Below are positions 1 through 9,162 of a stretch of DNA of 64,000 nucleotides, one piece after another; position 1 is the stretch's first letter, and each line of letters starts with the position of its first letter. The notes under the pieces are model-generated. The model was not told the DNA's origin and ran no database searches. It saw only the letters and a program-made list of their open reading frames with translations. The translations under genes were made by a program, and so were the position numbers. Where the stretch lies: the NCBI RefSeq assembly GCF_000349845.1, contig NC_020829.1:2115001-2179000 (forward strand), in the 5' to 3' direction. Source of the stretch: Pseudomonas sp. ATCC 13867 (GTDB lineage: Bacteria > Pseudomonadota > Gammaproteobacteria > Pseudomonadales > Pseudomonadaceae).

Positions 1-1991
<1,991 letters not shown>

Positions 1992-2124
1992 ATATAACAC
2001 CCAAACAATTTGCGTGTTGTACGGTGAAGACGTAACGAACCGAAAGTTCGTGAGAACCGCAAAGACCTGTCACATACCCGAATCGGGATGAGCGTGTGCG
2101 CAAGCCACGAGCGTCCGAAAGAAT

Positions 2125-2243
2125 TGCTTGACGACCATAGAGCGTTGGAACCACCTGATCCCATCCCGAACTCAGTAGTGAAACGATGCATCGCCGATGG
2201 TAGTGTGGGGTTTCCCCATGTGAGAGTAGGTCATCGTCAAGCA
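2125..2243 (+). rRNA. rrf: 5S ribosomal RNA, first copy
   Basis: This 119-nt 5S rRNA begins TGCTTGACGA and ends with the complementary TCGTCAAGCA, which together form the terminal helix I. The internal CCACCTGATCCCATCCCGAA and GATGGTAGTGTGGGG segments are typical of Pseudomonas 5S. It lies about 130 nt after the 23S 3' end and is followed directly by its own terminator, then by a second 5S copy. Confidence 0.96.
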
Positions 2244-2251
2244 CCTATCCC

Positions 2252-2295
2252 AAAGCCCCTGATCAGCACTGCTGGTCGGGGGCTTTGCTTTTAGT
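2252..2295 (+). terminator. Rho-independent terminator after first 5S
   Basis: AAAGCCCCTGATCAGC pairs with GCTGGTCGGGGGCTTT, allowing one G-T pair, around a short ACT loop, and is followed by GCTTTTA. The stem closely resembles the terminator after the second 5S, so 5S plus terminator was duplicated as a unit. Confidence 0.85.
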
Positions 2296-2344
2296 GTAAG
2301 CAAACCAGTTTCGGATGAGCGCCAAGGCGAGCATCCAACCGAAT

Positions 2345-2463
2345 TGCTTGACGACCATAGAGCATTGGAACCACCTGATCCCATCCCGAACTCAGCAGTG
2401 AAACGATGCATCGCCGATGGTAGTGTGGGGTTTCCCCATGTGAGAGTAGGTCATCGTCAAGCT
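2345..2463 (+). rRNA. rrf: 5S ribosomal RNA, second tandem copy
   Basis: This second 5S gene differs from the first at two positions, about nucleotide 20 (G to A) and nucleotide 52 (T to C). The helix I complement is intact. It lies about 100 nt after the first 5S and beyond that copy's terminator, so its expression would need read-through or a promoter in 2296-2344, where none is obvious. Confidence 0.95.
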
Positions 2464-2472
2464 TCTAATTCC

Positions 2473-2516
2473 AAAGCCCCTGATCAGCGAGAGCTGGTCG
2501 GGGGTTTTGTTTTTGG
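2473..2516 (+). terminator. Rho-independent terminator after second 5S
   Basis: AAAGCCCCTGATCAGC pairs with GCTGGTCGGGGGTTTT around a short GAGA loop and is followed by GTTTTTGG. It is the end of the rrn transcription unit. Confidence 0.85.
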
Positions 2517-2621
2517 GGCGAAAAAGCTTGGTGTGCCGGAAGTCATCAGCGTGCGCTGAGATGCTGGCATTCGCGGACAAGGTCCTCTCCTGCGAAGGCT
2601 GCAATCAGGGCGCGCGGGGAT

Positions 2622-2645
2622 GTTCGCGAGCAAGCTGCTCCTACA
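2622..2645 (+). repeat. REP-type repeat, single unit
   Basis: GTTCGCGAGCAAGCTGCTCC followed by TACA is a Pseudomonas REP-like palindrome. It matches the paired units at 62416-62485 but lacks a CG dinucleotide, which breaks perfect symmetry. It overlaps the last codons of the acetyltransferase gene on the minus strand, whose stop codon lies in the repeat's TACA tail. Confidence 0.7.
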
Positions 2646-3117
2646 AAGAGGAGAGCGGCTTGGTCATGATGAGGGTGCGTTCTTCGCCGTGGAATTGTTC
2701 GCGTACGACGCGGTAGCCCAGACGGATGTAGAAGGCTTCGGCGGTGAGGGAGGAGGGGACCAGCAAGGCGTCCAGGTTGTGCTCCAGGGCGGTTTCCTCT
2801 ATTCGAGCCATCAGCATCTGGCCGACGCCCTTGTGTTGTTGCTGTGGAGCTATATAGAGGCTGCGCACGACGTTGCCATCCAGGGCGGCGGTGCCGATGA
2901 TCTCGGCGTTCAGCAATGCGACGAAGACCAGGCGTTTCTCCAGCAACTCGGCCACGCATTCGGGGGTGAAATGTGCCACCACCGACTCGATGACGCTTGT
3001 CGGGTAGTCTTGGCCGTTGCTCTCCCTGACCGCCGTCACTATCACCTGGCTGATGGCGACAGCGTCTTCCCTGCGGGCCCTTCTGATCACCGGTTCCATC
3101 TGCATGCTCGCTGTCAT
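2641..3117 (-). CDS. GNAT family N-acetyltransferase
   Basis: A 158-residue protein with the GNAT fold pattern: an N-terminal IRRARREDAVAISQV segment, then beta-4 VVRSLYIAPQQQHKGVGQML with the pyrophosphate-binding Q-x-x-G-x-G loop, and a C-terminal AEAFYIRLGYRVVRE typical of motif B. It should move an acetyl group from acetyl-CoA to an amine; the substrate cannot be read. The start at 3117 was chosen because GGGAGA lies 6 bases upstream. A longer frame to 3261 would run through the proposed ICE end. The gene is host chromosome, convergent with the rrn operon. Its 3' end overlaps a REP element. Confidence 0.85.
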   Translation of the reverse strand: MTASMQMEPVIRRARREDAVAISQVIVTAVRESNGQDYPTSVIESVVAHFTPECVAELLEKRLVFVALLNAEIIGTAALDGNVVRSLYIAPQQQHKGVGQMLMARIEETALEHNLDALLVPSSLTAEAFYIRLGYRVVREQFHGEERTLIMTKPLSSL

Positions 3118-3202
3118 TGCGTTTCTCCCATCCTGACCTGATTCGGACAGCAGGGAAAGCGGAGGGTCGAGAGCTCGTGTCGGTAGAAGGGAAATCACAG
3201 GC

Positions 3203-3212
3203 AACAAAAAAG
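3203..3212. other. Candidate left attachment site (direct repeat)
   Basis: AACAAAAAAG recurs exactly at 50515-50524, next to the integrase. Joining the flanks across one copy would restore an uninterrupted host region, with the GNAT upstream sequence running into the fabB terminator. Tn4371 relatives are known to favour short T-rich targets (TTTTTCAT reported for Tn4371); this site is T-rich but different. The role is inferred. Confidence 0.55.
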
Positions 3213-3220
3213 TGCCGGTG

Positions 3221-3253
3221 TCAAGTCTTGCGTGCAAAGCACGTAAGGCTTGA
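3221..3253. repeat. Inverted repeat just inside the left ICE end
   Basis: TCAAGTCTTGCGTGC and GCACGTAAGGCTTGA form 15-bp arms with two mismatches around AAA. No T-tract follows, so it is not an obvious terminator. Related half-sites TCAAGT (50405) and CGTAAG..CTTGA (50441-50453) occur inside the right end. This suggests integrase or excisionase arm sites, as inference. Confidence 0.5.
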
Positions 3254-3427
3254 AACCACATATGGGACAGTAGGTTAGCTCTTTTCGGCGCCGCTTTGCA
3301 GAACCACGGCTTCGTCGGCTAGGAGCCACATAAGAGCGTCGGGGGAGAAAGCCGCATCGCACTGCGTCGTGCTGGATTGCCGGGGAACGGCGGGCCTGTC
3401 GCGTCATCATAGCCCAAGAGGTATAGC

Positions 3428-3479
3428 GGCATCCAGAATGAAGAACGCGCAGCCTGGGGCTGCGCGTTCGATGGATGCC
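3428..3479 (-). terminator. Compound hairpin ending the trb operon
   Basis: A 12-bp perfect stem, GAACGCGCAGCC/GGCTGCGCGTTC with loop TGG (3443-3469), is nested inside a second stem GGCATCCA/TGGATGCC (3428-3435 and 3472-3479). It lies just downstream of the last minus-strand gene at 3497. There is no long T-run, so termination strength is uncertain. The rest of 3254-3427 shows no gene. Confidence 0.55.
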
Positions 3480-3496
3480 GTTGGATTGCGAAGCCA

Positions 3497-3742
3497 TCAT
3501 GTCGGCTTCGATGGCGCGCTCCTGGCTGTCGTGCCCTTCCTGAATCCCCGATCCCCCGCCATGAACGCCTCCAGCATGTGCGGGATCAACTTCTCTGCAT
3601 CGACTGCTTCGCCATATGCCTGCGCGTGCAGCGCGGCGTAGCGGTCGAGGTCGGCTTTCAGGCTGGCCGGGCAGGCAAAGGTCAGTTTGACGCTTTCGGT
3701 CTTGGGCAGCGGCCCGAGCCGCAGCTTCTTGGTCGCGCTCAT
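3497..3742 (-). CDS. DUF2274 protein, last gene of trb operon
   Basis: An 81-residue protein with the DUF2274 pattern (KLRLGPLPKTESVKLTFACP, then DLDRYAALHAQAYGEAVDAE). This resembles a ribbon-helix-helix-like N-terminal strand followed by two helices. Small proteins of this type routinely follow trbI in Tn4371-like ICEs, but their role is unknown. The ATG at 3742 overlaps the trbI stop in an ATGA, so translation is probably coupled. Its end position suggests an accessory or regulatory part of the transfer operon rather than a channel component. DNA binding is a guess from the predicted fold. Confidence 0.85.
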   Translation of the reverse strand: MSATKKLRLGPLPKTESVKLTFACPASLKADLDRYAALHAQAYGEAVDAEKLIPHMLEAFMAGDRGFRKGTTARSAPSKPT

Positions 3743-5013
3743 TGCGAAGCTCCCCGATTGAAGAACAGCGGCTGGTAGGGCCGCAGCACCAGATCGCGGT
3801 TGACGATGATCCGCACCGGCAGGCCGGGCCGCTCGGTCAGCGTCGGCTGGATGTTCATGTTGCGCCGGGTGATCTCCTGGCCGACCTGATTGATGCTGTC
3901 CTGGGCGCTGTCGCGTCCGGCGATGACGATGCGGTTGCCGTCCTGGCGATTCTCCGGCGCGGCCAGCTCGGCGCCGACGCCCAGCAGCGTCGTCAGCACC
4001 GCGCCCGCGACGATGCGCTTCCAGTGCCAGTCCACGTCGTCTTCCAGGCCGGCGTAGCCGGCCGGGTCGGTGCCGACAAGATTGTCGAGCGTCAGCGAGG
4101 ACGTGTCGGGCAGGATGATCCGGTTCCACACCACCTGCACGCGGCTCTGTCCGTAGCTGACCTGGCTGTTGTAGCGCCCGAGGATGCGCGACCCCTGCGG
4201 AATCAGCAGGAACTTGCCCGTGGCCGTGTCATAGACCGGCTCCGTCACAGTGCCGATCACGTCGCCCGGCAAGTCCGACTTGATGCCTGTCACCAGTGCG
4301 CCCGCGATCACCGTTCCAGCCATCACCTGATACGGCGACGCGGGCAGCGCCAGATTGCCGGAATTGCGGGTTTCCGTAGAACCGGCTTTCAGGAACGCCT
4401 CTTTCTGGTCTTGCCGGTTCTGCACGGCGGTCGGGTCGGCGGGCTGGGCCGCCGTCGAGGCAGGCCCAGCAGCGAGCGGATCGAAGGCCGCGAGCGCGTT
4501 TGCACCACCAGGCGCACTCGGCGTCGCCTGCGCCGCCGTGGCGGCGGCTTGGCCTTGGCCACCCGAGCGGAAGAACACCGACGAAGCCGCAGCGGCTTCC
4601 GCCTCCTTGTGCAAGGCATCGTTGGGATCGTGGCCGGGGGCCGCATAAGCGGCCACGGCCGGCTGCTGCGAGTTCACGATGGCAGGGCCGAGGTCGCCCG
4701 GCAGCGGCGGCCCCAGCTCGGGCACTTGCGGCGGCAGCTTCGAGTAGTCGGCCGGCAGGCCGTCCAGCCCTTCGGACTTCGAGACGCGATCGACGTTGTA
4801 AAGCTCGGTTTGCTCGTCGGCGCTGCGCCGCTGCGGTTGCAGCGACCAGATCGTGGCCCCGAGCACGGCGACCGCCAGGCCGCCGACGAGGATGGCCAGC
4901 GTGCGCCGGTTCAGGCGAGTGACCGGGCGCGGTTGGGCGCGCAGCGCCACCGCTTCCGGCGCGACCTTGCCTGCCTGCGGCGTGGCGAGGTCGGGGGTGT
5001 CGTCTTGGCTCAT
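3739..5013 (-). CDS. trbI: Conjugal transfer protein TrbI (VirB10-like)
   Basis: A 424-residue TrbI/VirB10 protein, which spans from inner membrane to outer-membrane complex in the mating channel. A short cytoplasmic N-terminus is followed by one membrane segment (about residues 39-57, LAILVGGLAVAVLGATIW). Next come a proline- and alanine-rich periplasmic linker (about 60-210) and a conserved C-terminal beta-barrel domain (about 215-420) with the family motifs GTVIAGALVTGIKSDLPGD and LLIPQGSRILGRYNSQVSYG. It starts 2 bases after the trbG stop and is coupled to DUF2274 downstream. Length and domain order are those of a complete gene. Confidence 0.93.
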   Translation of the reverse strand: MSQDDTPDLATPQAGKVAPEAVALRAQPRPVTRLNRRTLAILVGGLAVAVLGATIWSLQPQRRSADEQTELYNVDRVSKSEGLDGLPADYSKLPPQVPELGPPLPGDLGPAIVNSQQPAVAAYAAPGHDPNDALHKEAEAAAASSVFFRSGGQGQAAATAAQATPSAPGGANALAAFDPLAAGPASTAAQPADPTAVQNRQDQKEAFLKAGSTETRNSGNLALPASPYQVMAGTVIAGALVTGIKSDLPGDVIGTVTEPVYDTATGKFLLIPQGSRILGRYNSQVSYGQSRVQVVWNRIILPDTSSLTLDNLVGTDPAGYAGLEDDVDWHWKRIVAGAVLTTLLGVGAELAAPENRQDGNRIVIAGRDSAQDSINQVGQEITRRNMNIQPTLTERPGLPVRIIVNRDLVLRPYQPLFFNRGASQ

Positions 5014-5015
5014 GG

Positions 5016-6008
5016 TCAGTTCCTCCGCGCAACGCCGTCCGTGCGCTCGATTCGCACCACGTCGCCCTTGTCCCCGCCCAAGCGCAGTTCGGCGGCGCCG
5101 AACAGCCGATCCACGATGTAGTACGGCGAGCGGAAGCGGTAATTGACCAGTTGCCCGTCGCCTTCCGGCCCGATCACGAACAGCGGCGGCAGCTCGCCTT
5201 GCGCGATGCCGGCGGGGAACTGGATATAAACCTTCTGCCCATCGTCGAAGGCGCGCAGCGGCTTCCAGGGTGGGTTGCTGCCGCTGACCGCGTAGCGGAA
5301 GCGCAAGTTTTCCAACGACAAGCCGGAGTCCACCGGCGCGGCGGCGCTGGCCGCCTGCGCCTGGCGCTGCAAGGCCAGCATCCGGTCACGCGGATACTCC
5401 CAAGAAGCCGACGCCATCCACGTCTTTTCTGTCGAAGCCAACTCCAGCAGGTACGTCCTGCGGTTGGTGGTGATGACGAGATTGGTCTTGAGGCCCGAGC
5501 GGATCGGCTTGACCAGCACATTGACGCGCAGGTCAGCACCGCTGCCGCTCGACGTATCGCCCACGATCCAGCGCACGGTATCACCAGCGGCCACCGTCAC
5601 CAGCTCCTCGCCCGGCTGGAGCGAAATCACGGTCACGCGGCCCACGGCCGCATAGACCTGATAGAGCGCACCATCGGTGAAGGGCCACACCTGAATCGCG
5701 TTGACGTAGCCCTCGCGCGTCGGTGCGACGCGGGCCTCGGCATTGGCGCGCGAGACGCGCACCTTCTCGTCGGCTGGCTCCGGTGCAGGTTTGGCGTCCT
5801 CGGCTTCGGGCAACGGCTTCAACTGCGCCGGCATCGGCAGCACCTCGGGCACGGCCACCACCTCCACCGGCGCAGGCGGCTCGGGCAGCGGCTGGGCCTG
5901 CACCGGCTCATCGAGCGAGATGGTCGGCGGTGGCTTGCCCTGCGTGGCGCAGCCCGCGAGGGCAAGCAAGATCACCGGCAAGGCGGATTTACGGAAAAGA
6001 TCATTCAT
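5016..6008 (-). CDS. trbG: Conjugal transfer protein TrbG (VirB9-like)
   Basis: A 330-residue outer-membrane complex component related to VirB9. It starts with a lipoprotein signal ending in the lipobox LALAGC (Cys about residue 20), so it is probably lipid-anchored. A Pro/Glu-rich spacer follows, then the VirB9 beta-sandwich from about residue 95 (EGYVNAIQVWPFTDGALYQVYAA). The C-terminal lobe contains KVYIQFP and VNYRFRSPYYIVDRLF. The start at 6008 overlaps the trbF stop by ATGA; the longer open frame upstream has no family similarity. It should pair with TrbI and the other outer-membrane parts. Confidence 0.92.
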   Translation of the reverse strand: MNDLFRKSALPVILLALAGCATQGKPPPTISLDEPVQAQPLPEPPAPVEVVAVPEVLPMPAQLKPLPEAEDAKPAPEPADEKVRVSRANAEARVAPTREGYVNAIQVWPFTDGALYQVYAAVGRVTVISLQPGEELVTVAAGDTVRWIVGDTSSGSGADLRVNVLVKPIRSGLKTNLVITTNRRTYLLELASTEKTWMASASWEYPRDRMLALQRQAQAASAAAPVDSGLSLENLRFRYAVSGSNPPWKPLRAFDDGQKVYIQFPAGIAQGELPPLFVIGPEGDGQLVNYRFRSPYYIVDRLFGAAELRLGGDKGDVVRIERTDGVARRN

Positions 6009-6709
6009 GGCTTGGCTCCTTCGGAAGAATCCAGTTCGCGGCTCCACGACAGGCCGTTGACGTAGATGCCCAGGGGGTTCTTGCGCAGGCGTTCTTCGGT
6101 GCGCGGCGGCTGAAGCACGATGGACACCACGGCCGTCCACCGCTCCAAACCCGCCGCGGCACCGTTGACGTACCGGCGTTCCGTCCAGCGCACGTTGAAA
6201 GACGTGTCGCTGGCGCGCACGACGCTGGTGATCTGCACCGTCACCGACTCCTTGCCGATGCGCGCGAACGGGTCGTTGACCCGTGCGTAGTCGTTGAGCA
6301 CCGCCGCGCCCTTGTCGGTCGTGTAGTCGTAGGCGTCGAGCCAGTTCTGGCGGACGACGATGGGGTCGATGGACAGCGAGCGCACCAGCGTCACGAAGCG
6401 CGCGATGTGGTGCGCGGTCTGCGCATCGTTGGGCCGGTATGGCGTGGCGGCTTCGCCCACGGCGCGTACCTGGCCCGCGTTGTCCACCTCCACGACGTAG
6501 GGCGTCACGATGGACTGCGCCGACCGCCACACCAGGCCGCCGGCCATCAGCAGCGCGAGCGTCAGGCATCCGAAGGCCATCAGCCGCCAGTTCTTCGCCT
6601 GCACGCGCGGCGAGCCGATGCGCTCGTCCCACACCTGGCCGGCAGCTTGATACGGCGTGGCAGGCTGCGGCGTGTCGGCGTAGCGCACCTGCGGTTTCTT
6701 GAATCGCAT
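6005..6709 (-). CDS. trbF: Conjugal transfer protein TrbF (VirB8-like)
   Basis: A 234-residue inner-membrane protein of the VirB8/TrbF group. It has a cytoplasmic N-terminus (RFKKPQVRYADTPQPATPYQ), one membrane helix at about residues 43-64 (RLMAFGCLTLALLMAGGLVW), and a periplasmic NTF2-like domain with the family signature YTTDKGAAVLNDYAR and FNVRWTERRYVNG. VirB8 proteins nucleate assembly of the secretion channel. It follows trbL by about 12 bases and overlaps trbG, so it belongs to the same transcript. Confidence 0.93.
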   Translation of the reverse strand: MRFKKPQVRYADTPQPATPYQAAGQVWDERIGSPRVQAKNWRLMAFGCLTLALLMAGGLVWRSAQSIVTPYVVEVDNAGQVRAVGEAATPYRPNDAQTAHHIARFVTLVRSLSIDPIVVRQNWLDAYDYTTDKGAAVLNDYARVNDPFARIGKESVTVQITSVVRASDTSFNVRWTERRYVNGAAAGLERWTAVVSIVLQPPRTEERLRKNPLGIYVNGLSWSRELDSSEGAKP

Positions 6710-6721
6710 GGTCAGTTCTCC

Positions 6722-8107
6722 TTATGAATCGGAATCGCGCAGGCTCGGGCCTTGCCCGGAGCCGCCGCCATCGCCACCGCGCAGCGCGTGGGCGGTGGTG
6801 GTCGCGGCATGGGTGAGTTGCTGGCGGCGATGCAGGCGCTTGGCCCAAGCGGGCTGTTCCTGCGTCTGCGCGGTAGCGGTGCCGGATGCGGCCTCGCCTG
6901 CGGCACCCTGACCGGATGCCGCGCCCGCGCCGCCATCGGCAGCAGCGCCATTCCAGCCAGCGCGGAAGGGAGCGGCCATCCGCTGCCCGGCAGCGGAAGC
7001 ACGGGATGCAGCCGCACGTCCGGCGGACTGCGCGCCGGTCTTGGCGACGTTGCCCAGGCCGGCCATCGCGCCCTTCGCGCCACCGCCTGCGGCGGCGGAA
7101 CCGGCCTGGAACGCCGACCGGGCGCTGCTGGCCGTCGAGGCGGCAGCACGCGCGCCGCTGCCGGCGAGCTTGGCGGCGGCAGGCGCCATGCGCGCCCCGG
7201 CCATGACCGCGCCGCCCACGCCCGTCGCGGCAGCGCCTACGGCAACGGCCGTGCCGGCTGCGCCTACAGCAGCGCCGGCCATAGCGCCGGCGCCGAGCTG
7301 CGGCGCACCGGACACCAGGCCCGTAGCGATGCCAGGGCCGAAGATGCCCAGCGCCAGCAAGGTGAGCGAGGCAAGCATGATGACCAGCGCGTGGTCGATG
7401 GACGGCTCATCGGGATGAACTTGGAACTCGGCGAACAGGCCCGAGCCGATGCCGACGATCACGGCCAGCACCAGTACCTTGACGCCGGACGACACCACGT
7501 TGCCCAGCACCTTCTCGGCGAGGAACGCCGTCTTGTTCCACAAGGCAAACGGCACCAGCACGAAGCCCGCGAGCGTCGTCAGCTTGAACTCGATCAGCGT
7601 GATGAAAAGCTGGATTGCCAGCACGAAGAAGCACAAGACCACGACCAGCCAAGCGAGGAACATCACCGTGATGGCATCGAGGTTCACAAACACCTCGGGG
7701 AAACCGGCCATCTCGCCGACTTGCTCCAGAATCGGAGCGCCTGCGTCGATGCCGGTTTTCGCCAGTCGGCCCGGCTGCAAGAAGTTCTCCATCGTGATGG
7801 TCGAGCCGGTGGCCGTCAGGCCCAGCCCGGCGAAGGAGCGGAACACGATGCCGGCCAGCCAGTTGAAGTTGCCGATGATGTAAGCGAAGGCACCGACGTA
7901 GAGCACCTTGCGCAGCAGCTTGGCGATCACGTCCTCGCCCTGGCCGGTGGCGTGACTCATCGCCCAATACAGTCCGGCGATCGTCATGTCGATGACGATC
8001 AGCGTGGCGGTGAGGAAGGCCACTTCGCCCTGCAACAGCCCGAAACCCGAGTCGATGTAGGTGGAGAAGATGTTGAGGAAGCGGTCGATGATGGTCACGT
8101 CATTCAT
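6722..8107 (-). CDS. trbL: Conjugal transfer protein TrbL (VirB6-like)
   Basis: A 461-residue polytopic inner-membrane protein. Residues about 1-275 hold several hydrophobic segments (for example MFLAWLVVVLCFFVLAIQLF and HALVIMLASLTLLALGIFG), as in TrbL/VirB6 channel proteins that contact the DNA substrate. The C-terminal 180 residues are a low-complexity Ala/Gly/Ser-rich tail ending in a Gln- and charge-rich segment, typical for TrbL. The ATG overlaps the stop of the lipoprotein gene upstream (ATGA), giving translational coupling. Confidence 0.92.
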   Translation of the reverse strand: MNDVTIIDRFLNIFSTYIDSGFGLLQGEVAFLTATLIVIDMTIAGLYWAMSHATGQGEDVIAKLLRKVLYVGAFAYIIGNFNWLAGIVFRSFAGLGLTATGSTITMENFLQPGRLAKTGIDAGAPILEQVGEMAGFPEVFVNLDAITVMFLAWLVVVLCFFVLAIQLFITLIEFKLTTLAGFVLVPFALWNKTAFLAEKVLGNVVSSGVKVLVLAVIVGIGSGLFAEFQVHPDEPSIDHALVIMLASLTLLALGIFGPGIATGLVSGAPQLGAGAMAGAAVGAAGTAVAVGAAATGVGGAVMAGARMAPAAAKLAGSGARAAASTASSARSAFQAGSAAAGGGAKGAMAGLGNVAKTGAQSAGRAAASRASAAGQRMAAPFRAGWNGAAADGGAGAASGQGAAGEAASGTATAQTQEQPAWAKRLHRRQQLTHAATTTAHALRGGDGGGSGQGPSLRDSDS

Positions 8108-8424
8108 GGCGTGTCCTCCGGTACGGCGGCCAAGGGCGGCGCTTCGCCATCGGCCGGTTCATCGAAGCTCGGCGGGATCGGCGGCAGGTCGGCCAGCGTC
8201 TGGTATTCATCCGGCCCGGCCTGGCCGGAGAAGAAGCGCCGCCGGAAGGCTTCGGCGGCGGCGCGGCAGGCGTCCTCGCCCGTGGCCTGCCGGTCGGCTG
8301 CGCATTGCGCGCGCAATGCCTTGAGCCGCACGGGATCGGCGGCCAGGGCATCGGCAAGGTGGTCGGCCGGCTGCTCGCTGCACGCGGCCAGCAGCGCGAC
8401 ACACAGGACGAGGACGCATCGCAT
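8104..8424 (-). CDS. TrbK-like entry-exclusion lipoprotein
   Basis: A 106-residue lipoprotein. The signal MRCVLVLCVALLAAC ends in a lipobox, and the mature part has two spaced cysteines within DPVRLKALRAQC and GEDACRAAAEAFRRRFF. Small lipoproteins between trbJ and trbL act as surface or entry exclusion factors (TrbK in RP4), blocking redundant conjugation into a cell that already holds the element. It is paralogous to the protein at 16033-16311: the same NP/DP-x-RLK-x-LR-x-QC pattern, cysteine spacing and RRRF end. It starts 12 bases after trbJ and overlaps trbL. Function is assigned by position and family, not by a decisive motif. Confidence 0.82.
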   Translation of the reverse strand: MRCVLVLCVALLAACSEQPADHLADALAADPVRLKALRAQCAADRQATGEDACRAAAEAFRRRFFSGQAGPDEYQTLADLPPIPPSFDEPADGEAPPLAAVPEDTP

Positions 8425-8436
8425 GGCGGCCTCCCG

Positions 8437-9162
8437 TCAGTTGCCGTAGAAGTTCACGGACTGCGGCGTGTACGGCGTGCCGTCGCCCAGGAAGCGCCGC
8501 CGCACCTCGCGGGCGCGCTCCGTGGCTGCCGCCTGCCGCGCCAGCTCCAGCGCAGTCGCTCGGTCTTGCGTGATCTGGAGCCGCTGCGCCTGGATCGACT
8601 GCTTGGCTTGCAAGGCCAGCAACTGATTCATAGCCTGCATTGCTTGCAGCGCGCCTTCGGCCGACTGGCTCTTGCCCACGAGGTCGGCCAGCACGCTTTC
8701 GTCTTCGCCCAAGTTCTGCGACACCTGCGCCTGCATCTGCATCGTGGTCTGCAAGCCGTTGAGCGTGTTTCGCCAACGCTCCTGCGCGTCGCGGTACATC
8801 TGGTCGCCGCTGATCGTGGCGGCGTACTGCTCGGGATACAGGCGCGCGAACTCCCGATCCGAATTCGTCACGTCGTAGGCCAAGCCCCTGGCCTGGGCGA
8901 TCAGTCGTTCGGTCGTCGCCAGATTGGCGCGCAACTGGTTCACCACGCTGGACGGCAGGCTGGCGAGGTTGCGCGCCTGGTTCATCAGCATCTGCGCTTC
9001 GTTCTGAAGCTGCTGGATCTGGTTGTTGATCTGCTCCAGCGTGCGGATCGCCGTCAACGTGTTCTGCACGAGGTTCGTGGGGTCGATCACGACCCATTGC
9101 GCATGGGCGGTGGCGGTGCAAAGCATGGCCGCGATGGCGGCGGCGATAAGGCGCTTCTTCAT
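8437..9162 (-). CDS. trbJ: P-type conjugative transfer protein TrbJ (VirB5-like)
   Basis: A 241-residue secreted protein with a Sec signal peptide (KKRLIAAAIAAMLCTATAHA, cleavage about residue 21). A long, mostly helical mature part begins QWVVIDPTNLVQNTLTAIRT and is rich in Gln, Ala and Leu, as in the VirB5/TrbJ family of pilus-tip or adhesion subunits. The C-terminus RRRFLGDGTPYTPQ resembles the C-terminal GDGETPYTPP of the exclusion lipoprotein at 16033. It overlaps the trbE stop by ATGA. Confidence 0.9.
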   Translation of the reverse strand: MKKRLIAAAIAAMLCTATAHAQWVVIDPTNLVQNTLTAIRTLEQINNQIQQLQNEAQMLMNQARNLASLPSSVVNQLRANLATTERLIAQARGLAYDVTNSDREFARLYPEQYAATISGDQMYRDAQERWRNTLNGLQTTMQMQAQVSQNLGEDESVLADLVGKSQSAEGALQAMQAMNQLLALQAKQSIQAQRLQITQDRATALELARQAAATERAREVRRRFLGDGTPYTPQSVNFYGN

